A stretch of DNA of 64,000 nt from NCBI GenBank assembly GCA_013399855.1, contig VXAY01003151.1, positions 320,466 through 384,465 of the forward strand, read 5' to 3'. The stretch comes from Oxyruncus cristatus (lineage: Eukaryota; Chordata; Aves; Passeriformes; Cotingidae). Numbering within the stretch: the stretch's first letter is position 1; every line of letters starts with the position of its first letter. A program made the position numbers and the translations under genes. Below, in pieces: positions 1 through 10,583 of the stretch. Below the pieces are notes generated by a model, which searched no databases, had not been told where the DNA came from, and saw only the letters and a list, made by a program, of their open reading frames with translations.

Positions 1-312
1 ACAAAGTGTACAGACTGAGCTGAAGGAGCAGACTGCAAAAAAATGTGGTTTTGTTGTTGTCACAGCCCTGCAGATTTATTTATTCTTAGGCAATTATTTA
101 TTCTTGACTCGCCCAGGACACCTGAGCACACTGAATATCTCAACACAGACTTTATTAAATGGGTACATCAGTACAAATTGAGGACATTTTCTCCCAGGCT
201 GGCTTCAAATCACATCAATAAGGAACAAGGTGGCCAGAAAACCAACTTTGAAAGAACCAGCACAAGAAAAATTCTACTTCAAAAGGGGTTCCTCTAACAC
301 TGAAGCCATATT
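1..312. other. Non-coding flank, probably SEC22C intron
   Basis: No exon, repeat family or RNA gene is recognisable. Because SEC22C runs leftward from its first coding exon at 2168-2377, this stretch is most likely inside its first coding-region intron. That placement is inferred from gene order. Confidence 0.4.
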
Positions 313-718
313 TATGTTGAAGTTTCACAAATATATGTTGAAGTTTCCCATATTTGTGCCAAAGATTCCCATATTTGTGCCAAAGACTCCCATATTTGTG
401 CCGAAGATTCCCATATTTGTGCCGAAGATTCCCATATTTGTGCCGAAGACTCCCACATTTATGTCGAAGATTCCTATATTTGTGCTGGAGTTTCCCATAT
501 TTATGTCGGAGTTTCTCATATTTATGTCAGAGTTTCCCATATTTATGTTGGAGTTTCCCATATCATGTTGAAGTTTCCCAAATATTTGTTGAAGTTTCCC
601 ATATTTGTCTCCAAGATTCCCATATTTATGTTGAAGATTCACACATTTGTGTTGAAGTTTCCACATTTATGTCGAAGATTCCCATATTTATGTCAAAGAT
701 TCCCACATTTATGTTGAC
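313..718. repeat. Minisatellite, 21-bp unit, about 19 degenerate copies
   Basis: Tandem array with consensus close to GAAGATTCCCATATTTGTGCC. Copies vary at a few positions (GAAGAT/AAAGAC/GGAGTT, TTTGTG/TTTATG), and some units near 550-660 are shortened. The period is a multiple of three and the unit lacks stops in several frames, so open frames of 113 to 227 codons appear on both strands. These frames are low-complexity by-products, not genes. The array lies in the presumed SEC22C intron. Confidence 0.9.
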
Positions 719-1569
719 CTTTCCGCTTAGAGATGGGCCCAGTTCCTTCCAGGAGCCTTATCGAGGAGACCTTTTCTTACAGCCCAGTCCTTTGTCAGCA
801 GTGATTCAGTCAAACACCTCAGGTTTGAAGCTGAAATATCTCCCTCTCTGGATTTTCTCTCTCCAGTTATCCATACATTTCATCCCAGTCTCGTTTCATT
901 CCCGCACTTTCTATTTTACCCCACTTTTATTTGTTTGTTCTACCACGTACTTGGCATTTAGGGTTTTCATTGGCTCTGACAGCCCAGTGACACTGGGTAT
1001 GCTCTCCAAATTCCTGCTATTCCCAGTTCCCAGCTGAGGATCAACACCACTCCTGCCTAAAACCACCTTTTCCAAGTTGCCAGTAATTTCTGGCCCTTTT
1101 GCCACGTGTTTGTTTGCACTGCTCTCACTTGGGAGCCAGAGCAGAGCAGCTTCTGCAGGGACAGAGGATTAAAAGCAGCAGGACTCGTTGCCATAGAAGG
1201 GCACAATTTTGCTTGGACCAACCAGGAATTCCAATGCAAATCTCTGCTTTTCCAACTGTTCCGGTGCAAATTCACGGATCTTTTTTTCTCCAACCACTCC
1301 CCCGAAAATGGATGCTTAGGTTTAGTTTAGGGTCACTTCAAGCCTTCTCGCATTTGCTCACCAGAAATGCAATCACTTCTCAAATGAGCTTAAATAAATC
1401 TCCTAATCTTTTTTTTTCTTAATTTCTTTAATAACTTTCTTCTCCTAAATTTAAGTCGTTCCAAGGCAATGGGATGCCACCTTACAGAAGCAGAAATCCA
1501 TGATACTCCAAGTGGTAACAGCAACAAGCACTGCCCATTGAGCAGAAAGCTCTGCCACAACAAATGAAA
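719..1569. other. Presumed SEC22C intron, no features seen
   Basis: Mixed-composition DNA. I looked on the minus strand for the second SEC22C coding exon, which in the family continues the longin domain, and saw nothing with a matching reading frame and splice sites. The next exon is probably off the left edge. Confidence 0.4.
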
Positions 1570-1972
1570 ATAAGCAAAACACATATAAAAGTATAAATGC
1601 CCGTAGATACGATGTAAATATGTGTGTGGGAATATGTACGAGTGAATGCATGTGTGTAAATATGTATGTGTATAAACATAATGTGACTGTGCCAATATAT
1701 AATAAAATAAATAATATATGATATCTACAGGTATAAACCATTTATATAAATATAATACATAACATACATAAATTTCTGTGTGTATATGTGTAAATTATAT
1801 ATAAAAGATACAAAAATTTAAAATGTAAATATACTTATAAAAATGTATCAAATCTGTATACAATCAGATAAACATATTTGTATAAATATATAACATTCAC
1901 ATATTACTATATAAGTATATGTATGGAAATATATAAATATGCATTTATATAAAATATATGCTTTACTGAGCA
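1570..1972. repeat. AT-rich low-complexity tract
   Basis: About 400 bp rich in TATATA, TGTGTGTAAATATG and ATATAAATATG motifs without one fixed period. It looks like a decayed (TA)/(TG/CA) microsatellite in the presumed SEC22C intron. Confidence 0.8.
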
Positions 1973-2167
1973 TATGCTCACTAAATTGAGCAGGAGCTGT
2001 GTGCTGAGAAATAAGGTTTCAAAACACCTGGAGCTGACAACCCAGACATGCACAGTGGGATTTCAGAACTGGAATCTGGCCCTACAGACGATACCCAAAA
2101 TTCGACTCGTTCCCAAGATAATTATTTCAAGAATAAAAGCCCCCCAAAAAATCAATCAGGGACTTAC

Positions 2168-2349
2168 TGGATGCTCAGGTTACGTCCCTTTGCTGTGCCT
2201 CGACTTGGGTACCGTGCCAGGACTGAGGATAACGCCTTTAATCTCTTCCTGCATTCCAGAAAGTCCTGGTTGAAATGAAAATCCGTGGAGGCCGAGAGGG
2301 GAAGTCCATCCCTCACCCTCACCACACAGGCAAAGAAGATCAGGGACAT
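2168..2349 (-). CDS. SEC22C: SEC22C first coding exon (SEC22 homolog C)
   Basis: SEC22C is an ER membrane protein of the SEC22 family. It has an N-terminal longin domain and C-terminal membrane segments, and is linked to ER-Golgi vesicle traffic. The exon encodes about 60 residues starting MSLIFFACVVRVRDG and continuing through LPLSASTDFHFNQDFLE; this matches the vertebrate SEC22C N terminus almost residue for residue, ending in a RGTAKGRNLSI segment. On the minus strand a TTTTCAG acceptor precedes position 2377, and the exon ends in codon-split CA followed by donor GTAAGT at 2167-2162. The coding part is 182 nt, so the intron splits a codon after its second base. The longin domain must continue in exons off the left edge. 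The start is chosen because it reproduces the family N terminus. An earlier out-of-frame ATG at 2368 overlaps it. Confidence 0.93.
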
Positions 2350-2377
2350 TCTCCACGGGAGTATTCATGAGGACAAC
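2350..2377 (-). other. SEC22C: SEC22C 5' UTR part of the first coding exon
   Basis: Minus-strand sequence between the TTTTCAG acceptor (AG at 2379-2378) and the start codon at 2349. The acceptor implies at least one more, non-coding, exon further right, and therefore a promoter to the right of 2378. It contains an upstream ATG at 2368-2366 that is 19 nt from the main ATG and out of frame. Confidence 0.75.
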
Positions 2378-5300
2378 CTGAAAACGAAACATCCCGTCGG
2401 GTTCAGGGAGGTGAGGTTATTTCCAAGCCAAAATGCCGGCCAGGAATATGTCAGGGAAAGAGTTTATTCAGCACTGAGACCGAACAGCACCTCCTGCACC
2501 ACCTCTGCCACGGAAAGGCAACCAAACTGCTTGTGGCTGTGTCTCAGTTTTTGCCTCTCTCAGACTAGAAGCTGAGGCAGGGGATTTGACAGGGGGATTA
2601 TCTACCTGGAAAAGATCCCTTTTTTCCCTGTCTTGCTTTATTTAAAGTAAAGTTCTTATTGATGGACCGGCTGCATCTCTGGAGCTGCAAACAGCTGCAG
2701 CAGCGTTGCAGTTCCCTGATTTTCTACTCTAACACACAAATCCGAAAATAAATTTTAGGCTACAGCCTGTCAGGCTCTTTTTAGACTCACCTAGGGATAA
2801 ATATAGAATCAAATCTGCCCTCTCTTGTCTTCTTGCTCTTGAACAGGTCACAGACTCCCATGGAAAGTTATTATTGGGATTTACCTGGTACATTCAGAAC
2901 ATGCAGAGATCTGTCCTTCAGACATACCATGAGGATCCAGAGGACTAACACATAATATCTGAAAGAGAACCATAATGAACATTAAAAAAAACTAATTAAT
3001 AACCTGTATTTACATGCATATTTACTATAAGAACTCCCCTGCAGTGGGTAAGCATATCGTAGAAAGTATCTTGCCTAAGGGAAAACAAACAACCCGTTTT
3101 CTTATTAATTAATATATATTAATTTCTACACACATTCAAAGACACTATGAAATGATATGCAAAATATTTACGATGTCGCAATCATATTTTTTTCAATATT
3201 TAGCCCAGTAAAGGAGTAGCTCTAAATCCATGGATTTTAAGGGATTATCAGAAACAAGTCAAGGAAGAAAAAAGAAAAAAAAAGGAAAAAATAAAGGCAT
3301 TTACTTGGCTTCAGGCAAACTACACAAATAAAGCATTAGGGAAATCAAAAAAAAAAGAAATAAAATCACGCTGTGAACTCAAACCTTAGATAGAGAAGGA
3401 CTGTTTTAACCAGCCCTGTATCACACAATTCATTAGGATGCTCAAAGTATCTTTGAAATGTGCCTCATCAGGACATGTTTTCCTCGTGTAAGAAGTCCAG
3501 GGAGCAAAACCTCTTCTAGTTTAGGCATCAGAAACTCTTAGAGCTGCTCTGATTTCTAATAAAGGTTGAGCTCCTACCACAAGTAGCACTAAGAAGGTCT
3601 CATTTCTGCTCCACGGGAATCATTTCCACAAGGCTTCTGGGAACAATCCCTCTGTCCAAGGTGGCAGCAATTTGCCAGGAGGTTAAAGCAAGTACAATTA
3701 TCAGAAAGCACGAGGGCACATAACTTGTTCCCTCACAAAAGCAAATCAAAACCACAGAAGATCAGACATCTCTTGAAAAGTGTTATTTAGAACTTTTAAA
3801 ATGGAAAATAAAGAACTGAATGTTATTTTTTTTTCCCCTATCCCCTCTCCCAAGTTCTTCTCCAGTTGGGTAAAATCAAACCAAGCTCACAAACCTCATG
3901 TCAACACCCAGCAACAAGAATTTCAACAATAATCAAGATTGTTATAAGTCGGCTTGAAACATCACATTGTTCTTCAGTGTGCTGTGTTAGGAGCAGCCAT
4001 GAAAGAAGTAGTGCAGAAAATTAACATAAAACTGAAATAAAAACAAAAAAATACACCTGCTAACTCAGAAATGCTAACATTAACACAGCCAACTTTTAGC
4101 ACAGTTGCTCAGAATAGCACAGTTTAATGGTGAAAAGTTGGTAACACTGATAAAGTTTAACTCCAAAATAACTCCAAAAGATGGAGAAGGCAAAATATGG
4201 TCAGGCAAACAAAAAAAACCCCCACCAAGCTTAGAAAAATCAAATACATTTTCTAAAACCTATCTAGCGTATGAAATTATTCAGCTCCCTGTGCCACTAA
4301 CAGCAAGAGTTTAAAACTGAATATATATATATCTATTTATTCATCACTAAGGATAACATCACCAACTGCACATATAGAGTGGTACAGCTTCCCAAGCCAT
4401 ACAAACCTTCCTGCTGCAGGGCACAAGCCTGTCCCTGAGCATCAGCTGCCCATCAGAGGGATCCTCTGATCCCCTGGGAAAGCTCTGCCGTGGGTGCCCA
4501 CCAGGCAAATTCCAAATTAGCCGCCAGACTTCACTGCAGAAATGAATCCATACTCCTTCCTCGGACAAAACACCCACCAAGGAGGCTTTGCGTTTTCCTT
4601 TCCCTCCGTCACAAGCCTCTTGTTACTTGCCCAGAGTGCTCTGGGTTTGTGACAGTCACTAATGTCCCCTCCCTGGGAGTTTTTAACTACTTGCAAGCCC
4701 CTTTTGCCACGTCACCCCCGGGACAAACTGTCACAACTCACTGGCTGGTCAAGGTGTGCCTGTAACCCAGTGACTGGATGCTGTTCCTATTCCACACCTA
4801 CTGCCCTTTCCTCCTCCAGGTTCCCTCTGTTTGCTCAGGATCAGGAGCCCAAAGATCTGCAACCACCTGTACGTGGCAGGTCTTTGACCTTGGGTCCCGA
4901 ACTTGGGCAAAGTACTCCTGTCTCTGGGTTGAGCAGGTAACAAATTACTCACAATTAATAACATCACACCCACATCAGACCACCTATTTTACACACACAA
5001 AGCAGCCAGAACATTGTGATGCACTTTAAGCTTCAGGGGAATCAGTTGTAATTTCTGACTGAAGCAAACAAAGTTGTTTTTTCACTATTTGAAGCATCTG
5101 TACACCCAACAACACTTTAAAATAAAACTGCTTAGTGCAGGGCTCAAACAGCACATATTTACCACTATTAGAACAAACAATTCTTTAGTGTGTTTCCACA
5201 GTAGGTGTCTAAGTTACCTGAAGCACAATTCCTCCTTCCCTCACTTCCTAAGCAGCAGACAACTCTCTCCCGTGTCTGCCTGGGGATTATCAAGGCAGCC

Positions 5301-6479
5301 TTAAATCAGACCCCTTGCACTTTACTACAGTGTTACACAACTCCTCCGGGTAAGGAGATTAGACCCAACTCACCACTGCCACACTTCCCCACATGCTCCA
5401 CAAACTCCTGCTTGATTGCCTGTGCTTAGGAAACAATCTACTCAAAAGGTTCTGAGGGCAAATGCAAACCAGTGCAGAGTTCATGAGGGGAACGATGTTA
5501 AAAATACAGCTCTTTCAGAAATTATTCTATCTAACCATCAAAAGCAGAAAGTTTCCTTCCAGGAGTGGCACAACACTAACAAGACATGTCTTGTTGCCAG
5601 GTTTTCTCTCAAGTACTTGACTTCCCTCCCTGTTCAGAGCCACATTTCCCTTCTTTCTGCATCCAAGCTTCAAACACAACAACATCCAACTATTTTTTCC
5701 AGTCCGGACCTTCCTGCTGAAGGAAGAGCAGAAAGCTTTAGTGGATGTTACCATGGTCCTGAAGGAGCGTGTGAAGTTTTTTGGACATGTGACAGCTTCA
5801 TGATGGTAACTACTGCACTAAAGCACCTTTCCTCAGGCACGAAATCTCCAGAGGGAACCATGGACAGCTACAGGTGGAATGCTGGCGTACGAGAGAGATT
5901 CAGGTTGACTCAATTGAACACAAAACATTTAACAGAGCTGCAGCTCCAGGGTTGGTTTCAGTCCAAAGAAAACAACTGGGATGTGGTTCATGAGGGGGAG
6001 TTACTCCATCTCTGTGGGATCACAAGATGGATTTCACCCTCTTCTCACATATATAAACAAGCAAATCCAAACCACTGTTAAATTCAGATCTTCTAAGATT
6101 GCAGGAGCTGTATCCACCTGCTCCCTCCCATCTTCTCCCCTTCCATGACCCCAGCAGTGCTGACCAGCTACATCCCAGACCCACAGCAATAAGAGCCCCC
6201 CTCCAGATTGAGCAGTGAATTAAAGCGGTTTGAAAGCACGATGTTATCTCAAATTTTAAAACAGGATTTGCGCATATCCAGAGCTTACAGGCTCCTATAA
6301 ATCCTACAGGCTTTATCCTTATCCCCAAAGGGAAGCATGTAGAAAACCTCTACCATCACAAATCTCCCGTCTACACAAACTCCTGTGAATTATCCCACTG
6401 CCCCAATGGACAGGCCACCAAACCACACCATAACAACTCTGTGAGGCTCTGAAGCTTTGCCTCACCTTAATCTGTCAGG
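2378..6479. other. SEC22C 5' intron or upstream region, no exon recognised
   Basis: About 4.1 kb of mixed, partly A-rich sequence with a short (AT)n at 4321-4332 and several A-runs. Open frames up to 221 codons (5416-6081, plus strand) show no family similarity I recognise and no convincing splice context. A non-coding SEC22C exon could be present, but sequence alone does not show it. Confidence 0.5.
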
Positions 6480-7234
6480 AACACCAGCCACTTTACCTGC
6501 TCCCAAAAATACACCCATCCCACCCAGCTGAAGCCTCCCAAAGCCCACCAGCTCATCCCTGTACCCTCACCAGTCCATACAACTAAGGACCCTTCCCACA
6601 TCCATCCTGCTCCACTCACATTACACATTATTACACTCTACTCACACCTCTTCCCGCCCACGTTAAACATCCTAAAATTCCCCAAAGGACCTCTATTCCA
6701 CACTCTTGCATAAAACCAGACACCCTGAAAGCAAACACACACACACAAACACTCTCAATCAGGACTGACAAGTTCCCTCATACACCCCTCGAGCACCCCA
6801 GGCACCCCCAAATCCTACTCCCATCCCACAGGTCCCAAACCCTCATGTTATCCCAACTCACATCAAGTCATCTTCAGCCCAACCCAAACCCCACTGACAG
6901 TCTCAAGTCCTCCTCCTCTACCCCTCAGGCACCCCAAGGAACCCCCAAATCCAACATCCACACCAAAGGATCCCAATCCCAACACACACATCACCCTCCT
7001 CACCACAACAACCCCCAAGACCCAAACTCCCCTCATCGCCTCCCACAGCCCCCCACGCTCCCCAAACCTCACCTCCCTGCCAGAGCACCCCCAAAACACC
7101 CCCTCACATCTCCCCTGCTCACCCCAGTCCACCCAGCTCACCCCCAGCGCCCTTCCCTCCCCACAAACCCCCTAAAGCACTCCAAGGAACCCCCAATTCC
7201 AACATCCATCCACACAACAGGATTCCCCCTACTC
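6480..7234. repeat. C-rich low-complexity tract left of the assembly gap
   Basis: Plus strand is dominated by CCCC/CCCAA/CACCC words and is nearly devoid of G runs, so the minus strand is strongly G-rich. No fixed repeat unit is evident. The tract breaks into N at 7235, as expected where sequencing failed in a GC-rich promoter. Confidence 0.7.
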
Positions 7235-7630
7235 NNNNNNNNNNNNNNNNNNNNNNNNNNNNNNNNNNNNNNNNNNNNNNNNNNNNNNNNNNNNNNNNNN
7301 NNNNNNNNNNNNNNNNNNNNNNNNNNNNNNNNNNNNNNNNNNNNNNNNNNNNNNNNNNNNNNNNNNNNNNNNNNNNNNNNNNNNNNNNNNNNNNNNNNNN
7401 NNNNNNNNNNNNNNNNNNNNNNNNNNNNNNNNNNNNNNNNNNNNNNNNNNNNNNNNNNNNNNNNNNNNNNNNNNNNNNNNNNNNNNNNNNNNNNNNNNNN
7501 NNNNNNNNNNNNNNNNNNNNNNNNNNNNNNNNNNNNNNNNNNNNNNNNNNNNNNNNNNNNNNNNNNNNNNNNNNNNNNNNNNNNNNNNNNNNNNNNNNNN
7601 NNNNNNNNNNNNNNNNNNNNNNNNNNNNNN
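7235..7630. other. Assembly gap (396 N)
   Basis: Run of N. It is flanked on the left by C-rich and on the right by very G-rich sequence, so a CpG island is probably missing. Confidence 0.99.
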
Positions 7631-7760
7631 CCGCTTCCGCCATGGAGGGAGCGCGGGGAGAGCCGGGACGGCTGGGAGGGAGCGGCGGGACCGGGAGCGG
7701 GCAGGGCGTGAGGGGAAGGGGTGGGACGGGACGGGACGGGACGGGGCGGGGTGCGGGAAT
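7631..7760. promoter_or_regulatory. GC-rich block, candidate promoter edge
   Basis: CpG-dense sequence immediately right of the gap, with several GCGG/GGGCGG-like words and a GGGAC pentamer repeat at 7723-7745. On the minus strand the context CTCCATGGCGG at about 7648-7638 resembles a strong start codon reading into the gap (M-A-E-A), but the frame is lost in N. It could be the 5' end of a SEC22C transcript, of another minus-strand gene, or of neither. Confidence 0.4.
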
Positions 7761-7910
7761 GCGGCGTGGGGATGGAGATGGCGTGCGGGATGGGGTGTGG
7801 AAATGAGGATGGGAATAGGGGTGGGGATAGGGGATGGGGATGAGGATGGGAATGGGGGGTGGGTGTATGGATGGGAATGGGGATTGGGATGCAGATGGGG
7901 ATGGGAATGG

Positions 7911-8454
7911 AGTGTAGAGATGAGGCTGGGGATAGGGATGGAGTGTGGGAATGGGACTGGGGATGGGGATGGGAATGGAGTGTAGAGATGAGGCTGGGGA
8001 TAGGGATGGAGTGTGGGAATGGGACTGGGGATGGGGATGGGAATGGAGTGTAGAGATGAGGCTGGGGATAGGGATGGAGTGTGGGAATGGGACTGGGGAT
8101 GGGGATGGGAATGGAGTGTAGAGATGAGGCTGGGGATAGGGATGGAGTGTGGGAATGGGACTGGGGATGGGGATGGGAATGGAGTGTAGAGATGAGGCTG
8201 GGGATAGGGATGGAGTGTGGGAATGGGACTGGGGATGGGGATGGGAATGGAGTGTAGAGATGAGGCTGGGGATAGGGATGGAGTGTGGGAATGGGACTGG
8301 GGATGGGGATGGGAATGGAGTGTAGAGATGAGGCTGGGGATAGGGATGGAGTGTGGGAATGGGACTGGGGATGGGGATGGGAATGGAGTGTAGAGATGAG
8401 GCTGGGGATAGGGATGGAGTGTGGAAATGAGACTGAGGATAGGGATGGGGTGGC
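7911..8454. repeat. 68-bp tandem repeat, eight near-identical copies
   Basis: Units begin with AGTGTAGAGATGAGGCTGGG at 7911, 7979, 8047, 8115, 8183, 8251, 8319 and 8387. Spacing is exactly 68 bp and copies are almost identical, so expansion was recent. The last copy degenerates after about 8420. Confidence 0.95.
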
Positions 8455-8570
8455 AGTGGCAATGGGGTACGAGGATGGGAATGGGGATTGGGATGCAGAT
8501 GGGGATGGGAATGGAGTGTAGAGATGAGGCTGGGGATAGGGATGGAGTGTGGAAATGAGACTGAGGATAG

Positions 8571-8850
8571 GGATGAGGATGGGAATGGGGGGTGGGTGTA
8601 TGGATGGGAATGGGGATTGAGATGCAGATAGGGATGGGATTGGGGTGTAGGGATGGGGATGGGATGTGGGGATGAGGTGGGGGAATGGGAGTACGGGTGG
8701 GGATGAGGATGGGAATGGGGTGTGGGTGTAGGGATGGGAATGGGGATTGAGATGCAGATAGGGATGGGATTGGGGTGTAGGGATGGGGATGGGATGTGGG
8801 GATGAGGTGGGGGAATGGGAGTACGGGTGGGGATGAGGATGGGAATGGGG
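8571..8850. repeat. About 120-bp tandem duplication within the G-rich tract
   Basis: The word GGGGATTGAGATGCAGATAG occurs at 8612 and again at 8732, with near-identical sequence around both, so a 120-bp unit is present about twice. A related segment (GGGGATTGGGATGCAGATGG) occurs near 7880, 8484 and 8903, showing a higher-order arrangement. Confidence 0.85.
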
Positions 8851-9150
8851 TGTTGGAATGGGGATGAGGCTGCAGCTGGGTATGGGGGTGGAGATGAGAA
8901 TGGGGATTGGGATGCAGATGGNGGGAATGGGGATGGGGATGCAGATGGGAAGGGAAATGGGGAGGGGGGATGGGGATAGGGTGTGGGAATGGGACTGGGG
9001 ATGAGGATGGGAATGGGGATGGGGTGTGGGATGGGTCTCTGGATGGGAATGAGGGTGGAGTGTGGGGATGGGCTGCAGGGATGGGGATGAAGCTGGGGTT
9101 AGGGTATGGAGATGGGGAAAGGGACGGGGTGTGGGGCCTGAGGATGGGAG

Positions 9151-9534
9151 TGCTCATCCAGCTGAGCAGTGGGAGCCCTGCCGGAGCACCAGCAGCAGCC
9201 AAGGAAGGGGGGAAACGTTGGGATTTTCCCAGTGACACATTCACAGAGCTCAGACACTGCGGCCACATCACTCCACCCTTCTGGGAGCTCTTGGGTGAAA
9301 CAAAACCAAGGTCTGTAGCTCAGCTCTTGTGCCAGTGCTTCAGGATGGATTCTGTACATCCCAAGTGACAGATGGATTTTTATTTTTAATTAGGAGCTGC
9401 TGCACAAGATGAGCTGGGATACAAAGCAGATTTGCCATCTTCCTTCCTCTGGGGGTGCCAGGCATAGAAACAGGTCAGGAGGCTCCACATCTGGCATTGA
9501 GACCTGAGCCTCGAGGTTGTTCATGGTCGTGTGG
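9151..9534. other. Intergenic or SEC22C-upstream DNA, no feature seen
   Basis: Ordinary composition returns after the G-rich minisatellite. Nothing recognisable was found before the CR1 element. Confidence 0.5.
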
Positions 9535-9920
9535 TTGTTCAGCCTGGAGAAGAGGAAGCGCAGGGGAGACCTCATTGCAGCCTTTCCGTGCTTAAAAGGG
9601 GTTATAAAAAAGTGGGAGAGCAGCTTGTTAGATGGTCAGGTAGAGATAGGACTAGGGGCAATGGTTTGAAATTAAAAGAGGAGAGATCTATATTAGATAA
9701 TAATAAGAAATTCTTGGCTGTGAGGATGGTGAGGCTCTGGCACAGGTTGCCCAGAGAAGCTGTGGCTGCCCCATCCCTGGAAGTGTCCAAGGCCAAGCTG
9801 GATGGGGCTTGGAGCAACCTGGGCTAGTGGAAGGTGTCCCTGCCCATGGCACGGGGTGGAACTGGATGATCTTGAATGATCTTCCAACCCCAGCCACTCT
9901 CTGATAGAGTTCTGGGATTC
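9535..9920 (+). mobile_element. CR1 LINE 3' fragment
   Basis: 5'-truncated CR1. It shows the conserved words CAGCCTGGAGAAGAGGA, CACAGGTTGCCCAGAGAAGC, CCATCCCTGGAAGTGTCCAA and GGTGTCCCTGCCCATGG in order, and ends in a decayed GATAGAGTTCTGGGATTCT tail. Confidence 0.93.
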
Positions 9921-10459
9921 TCATTGTGAGTGTTGGGGCAGTAACACACCACAGACTCTCTTCTCCCAGGACATTCATCTGAAAAAACAGCAGAATAAAA
10001 ATAGTAAACAATAAGTCATTATCGAACATGGGAGCTCTGAATTCCAAGAATCTTGACACAGAGACATGATCTGCTGTTCTGACAGCTTCCACTCCTCAGG
10101 AAAACATCACACTGCTGCAAGCCTGTATTCTTTCACAACCTGATTCCACCCCTGCCGAGGGTTTCTTTGGATTCTTCCTGTTGGTCATGTAGGGGAAAAG
10201 GATGTTTTGGGGATGCTGGGGAACAGCAAGAGATGAACTTAATTCCAAAGACTTCTTGCAGCCATGCAGGATGTGTTTTGGTGTTATTTTCATCTCGTTC
10301 ACTCCACCTTTGAAGGGAACAGCTCCCTCTTTGCTATCACCACCTGAAGTGGCTTGGTAGTTTTTTTCCTCCAGTTTTTAGACCTTTCTTAGGAAGCTGG
10401 TGACCAAGCAAGTTCACAGTACAGTGGGTAGAACAGACTACTGAGCAGTTGCTCAGTAG
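9921..10459. other. Intergenic DNA, no feature seen
   Basis: No exon, RNA gene or repeat family recognised between two CR1 fragments. Confidence 0.5.
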
Positions 10460-10583
10460 TTTGGTTTGGGTTGGAAGGGACATTAAAGCTCATCCAGTTC
10501 CAACCCCCTGCCATGGGCAGGGACACTTTCCACTAGCCCAGGTTGCTCCAAGCCCTGTCCAACCTGGCCGTGAGCACTTCCAT
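10460..10583 (-). mobile_element. CR1 LINE 3' fragment
   Basis: Short CR1 3' end in reverse orientation: GGTTTGGGTTGGAAGGGACA at the left (3') end, then CCATGGGCAGGGACAC and CTAGCCCAGGTTGCTCCAAG. It is truncated at the CR1 5' side after about 125 bp. Confidence 0.9.

Larger units (their letters stand above)
7761..9150. repeat. G-rich minisatellite region based on GGGATGG/GGAATGG words
   Basis: About 1.4 kb in which the plus strand is almost entirely GGGGATGG, GGAATGG, GGGTGTGG and similar, with nearly no C. The whole tract is a hierarchy of tandem repeats (68-bp and about 120-bp units, listed separately). The complementary strand has no stops in some frames, giving 447- and 680-codon His/Pro/Ser/Ile-rich open frames that are artefacts. 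One ambiguous base lies at 8922. Confidence 0.9.

Noticed and set aside
354..1037. 227-codon plus-strand frame with a repeated short peptide
   Set aside because: Produced by the 21-bp tandem repeat; both strands are equally open and there is no splice or promoter context.
5416..6081. 221-codon plus-strand frame near SEC22C
   Set aside because: No similarity recognised and no promoter, splice site or poly(A) context; treated as chance.
7119..9271. Minus-strand open frames of 447 and 680 codons rich in His, Pro, Ser and Ile
   Set aside because: They are translations of the C-rich strand of the minisatellite and pass through the N gap; no domain, no codon-level constraint, and the 68-bp period shifts frame between units.
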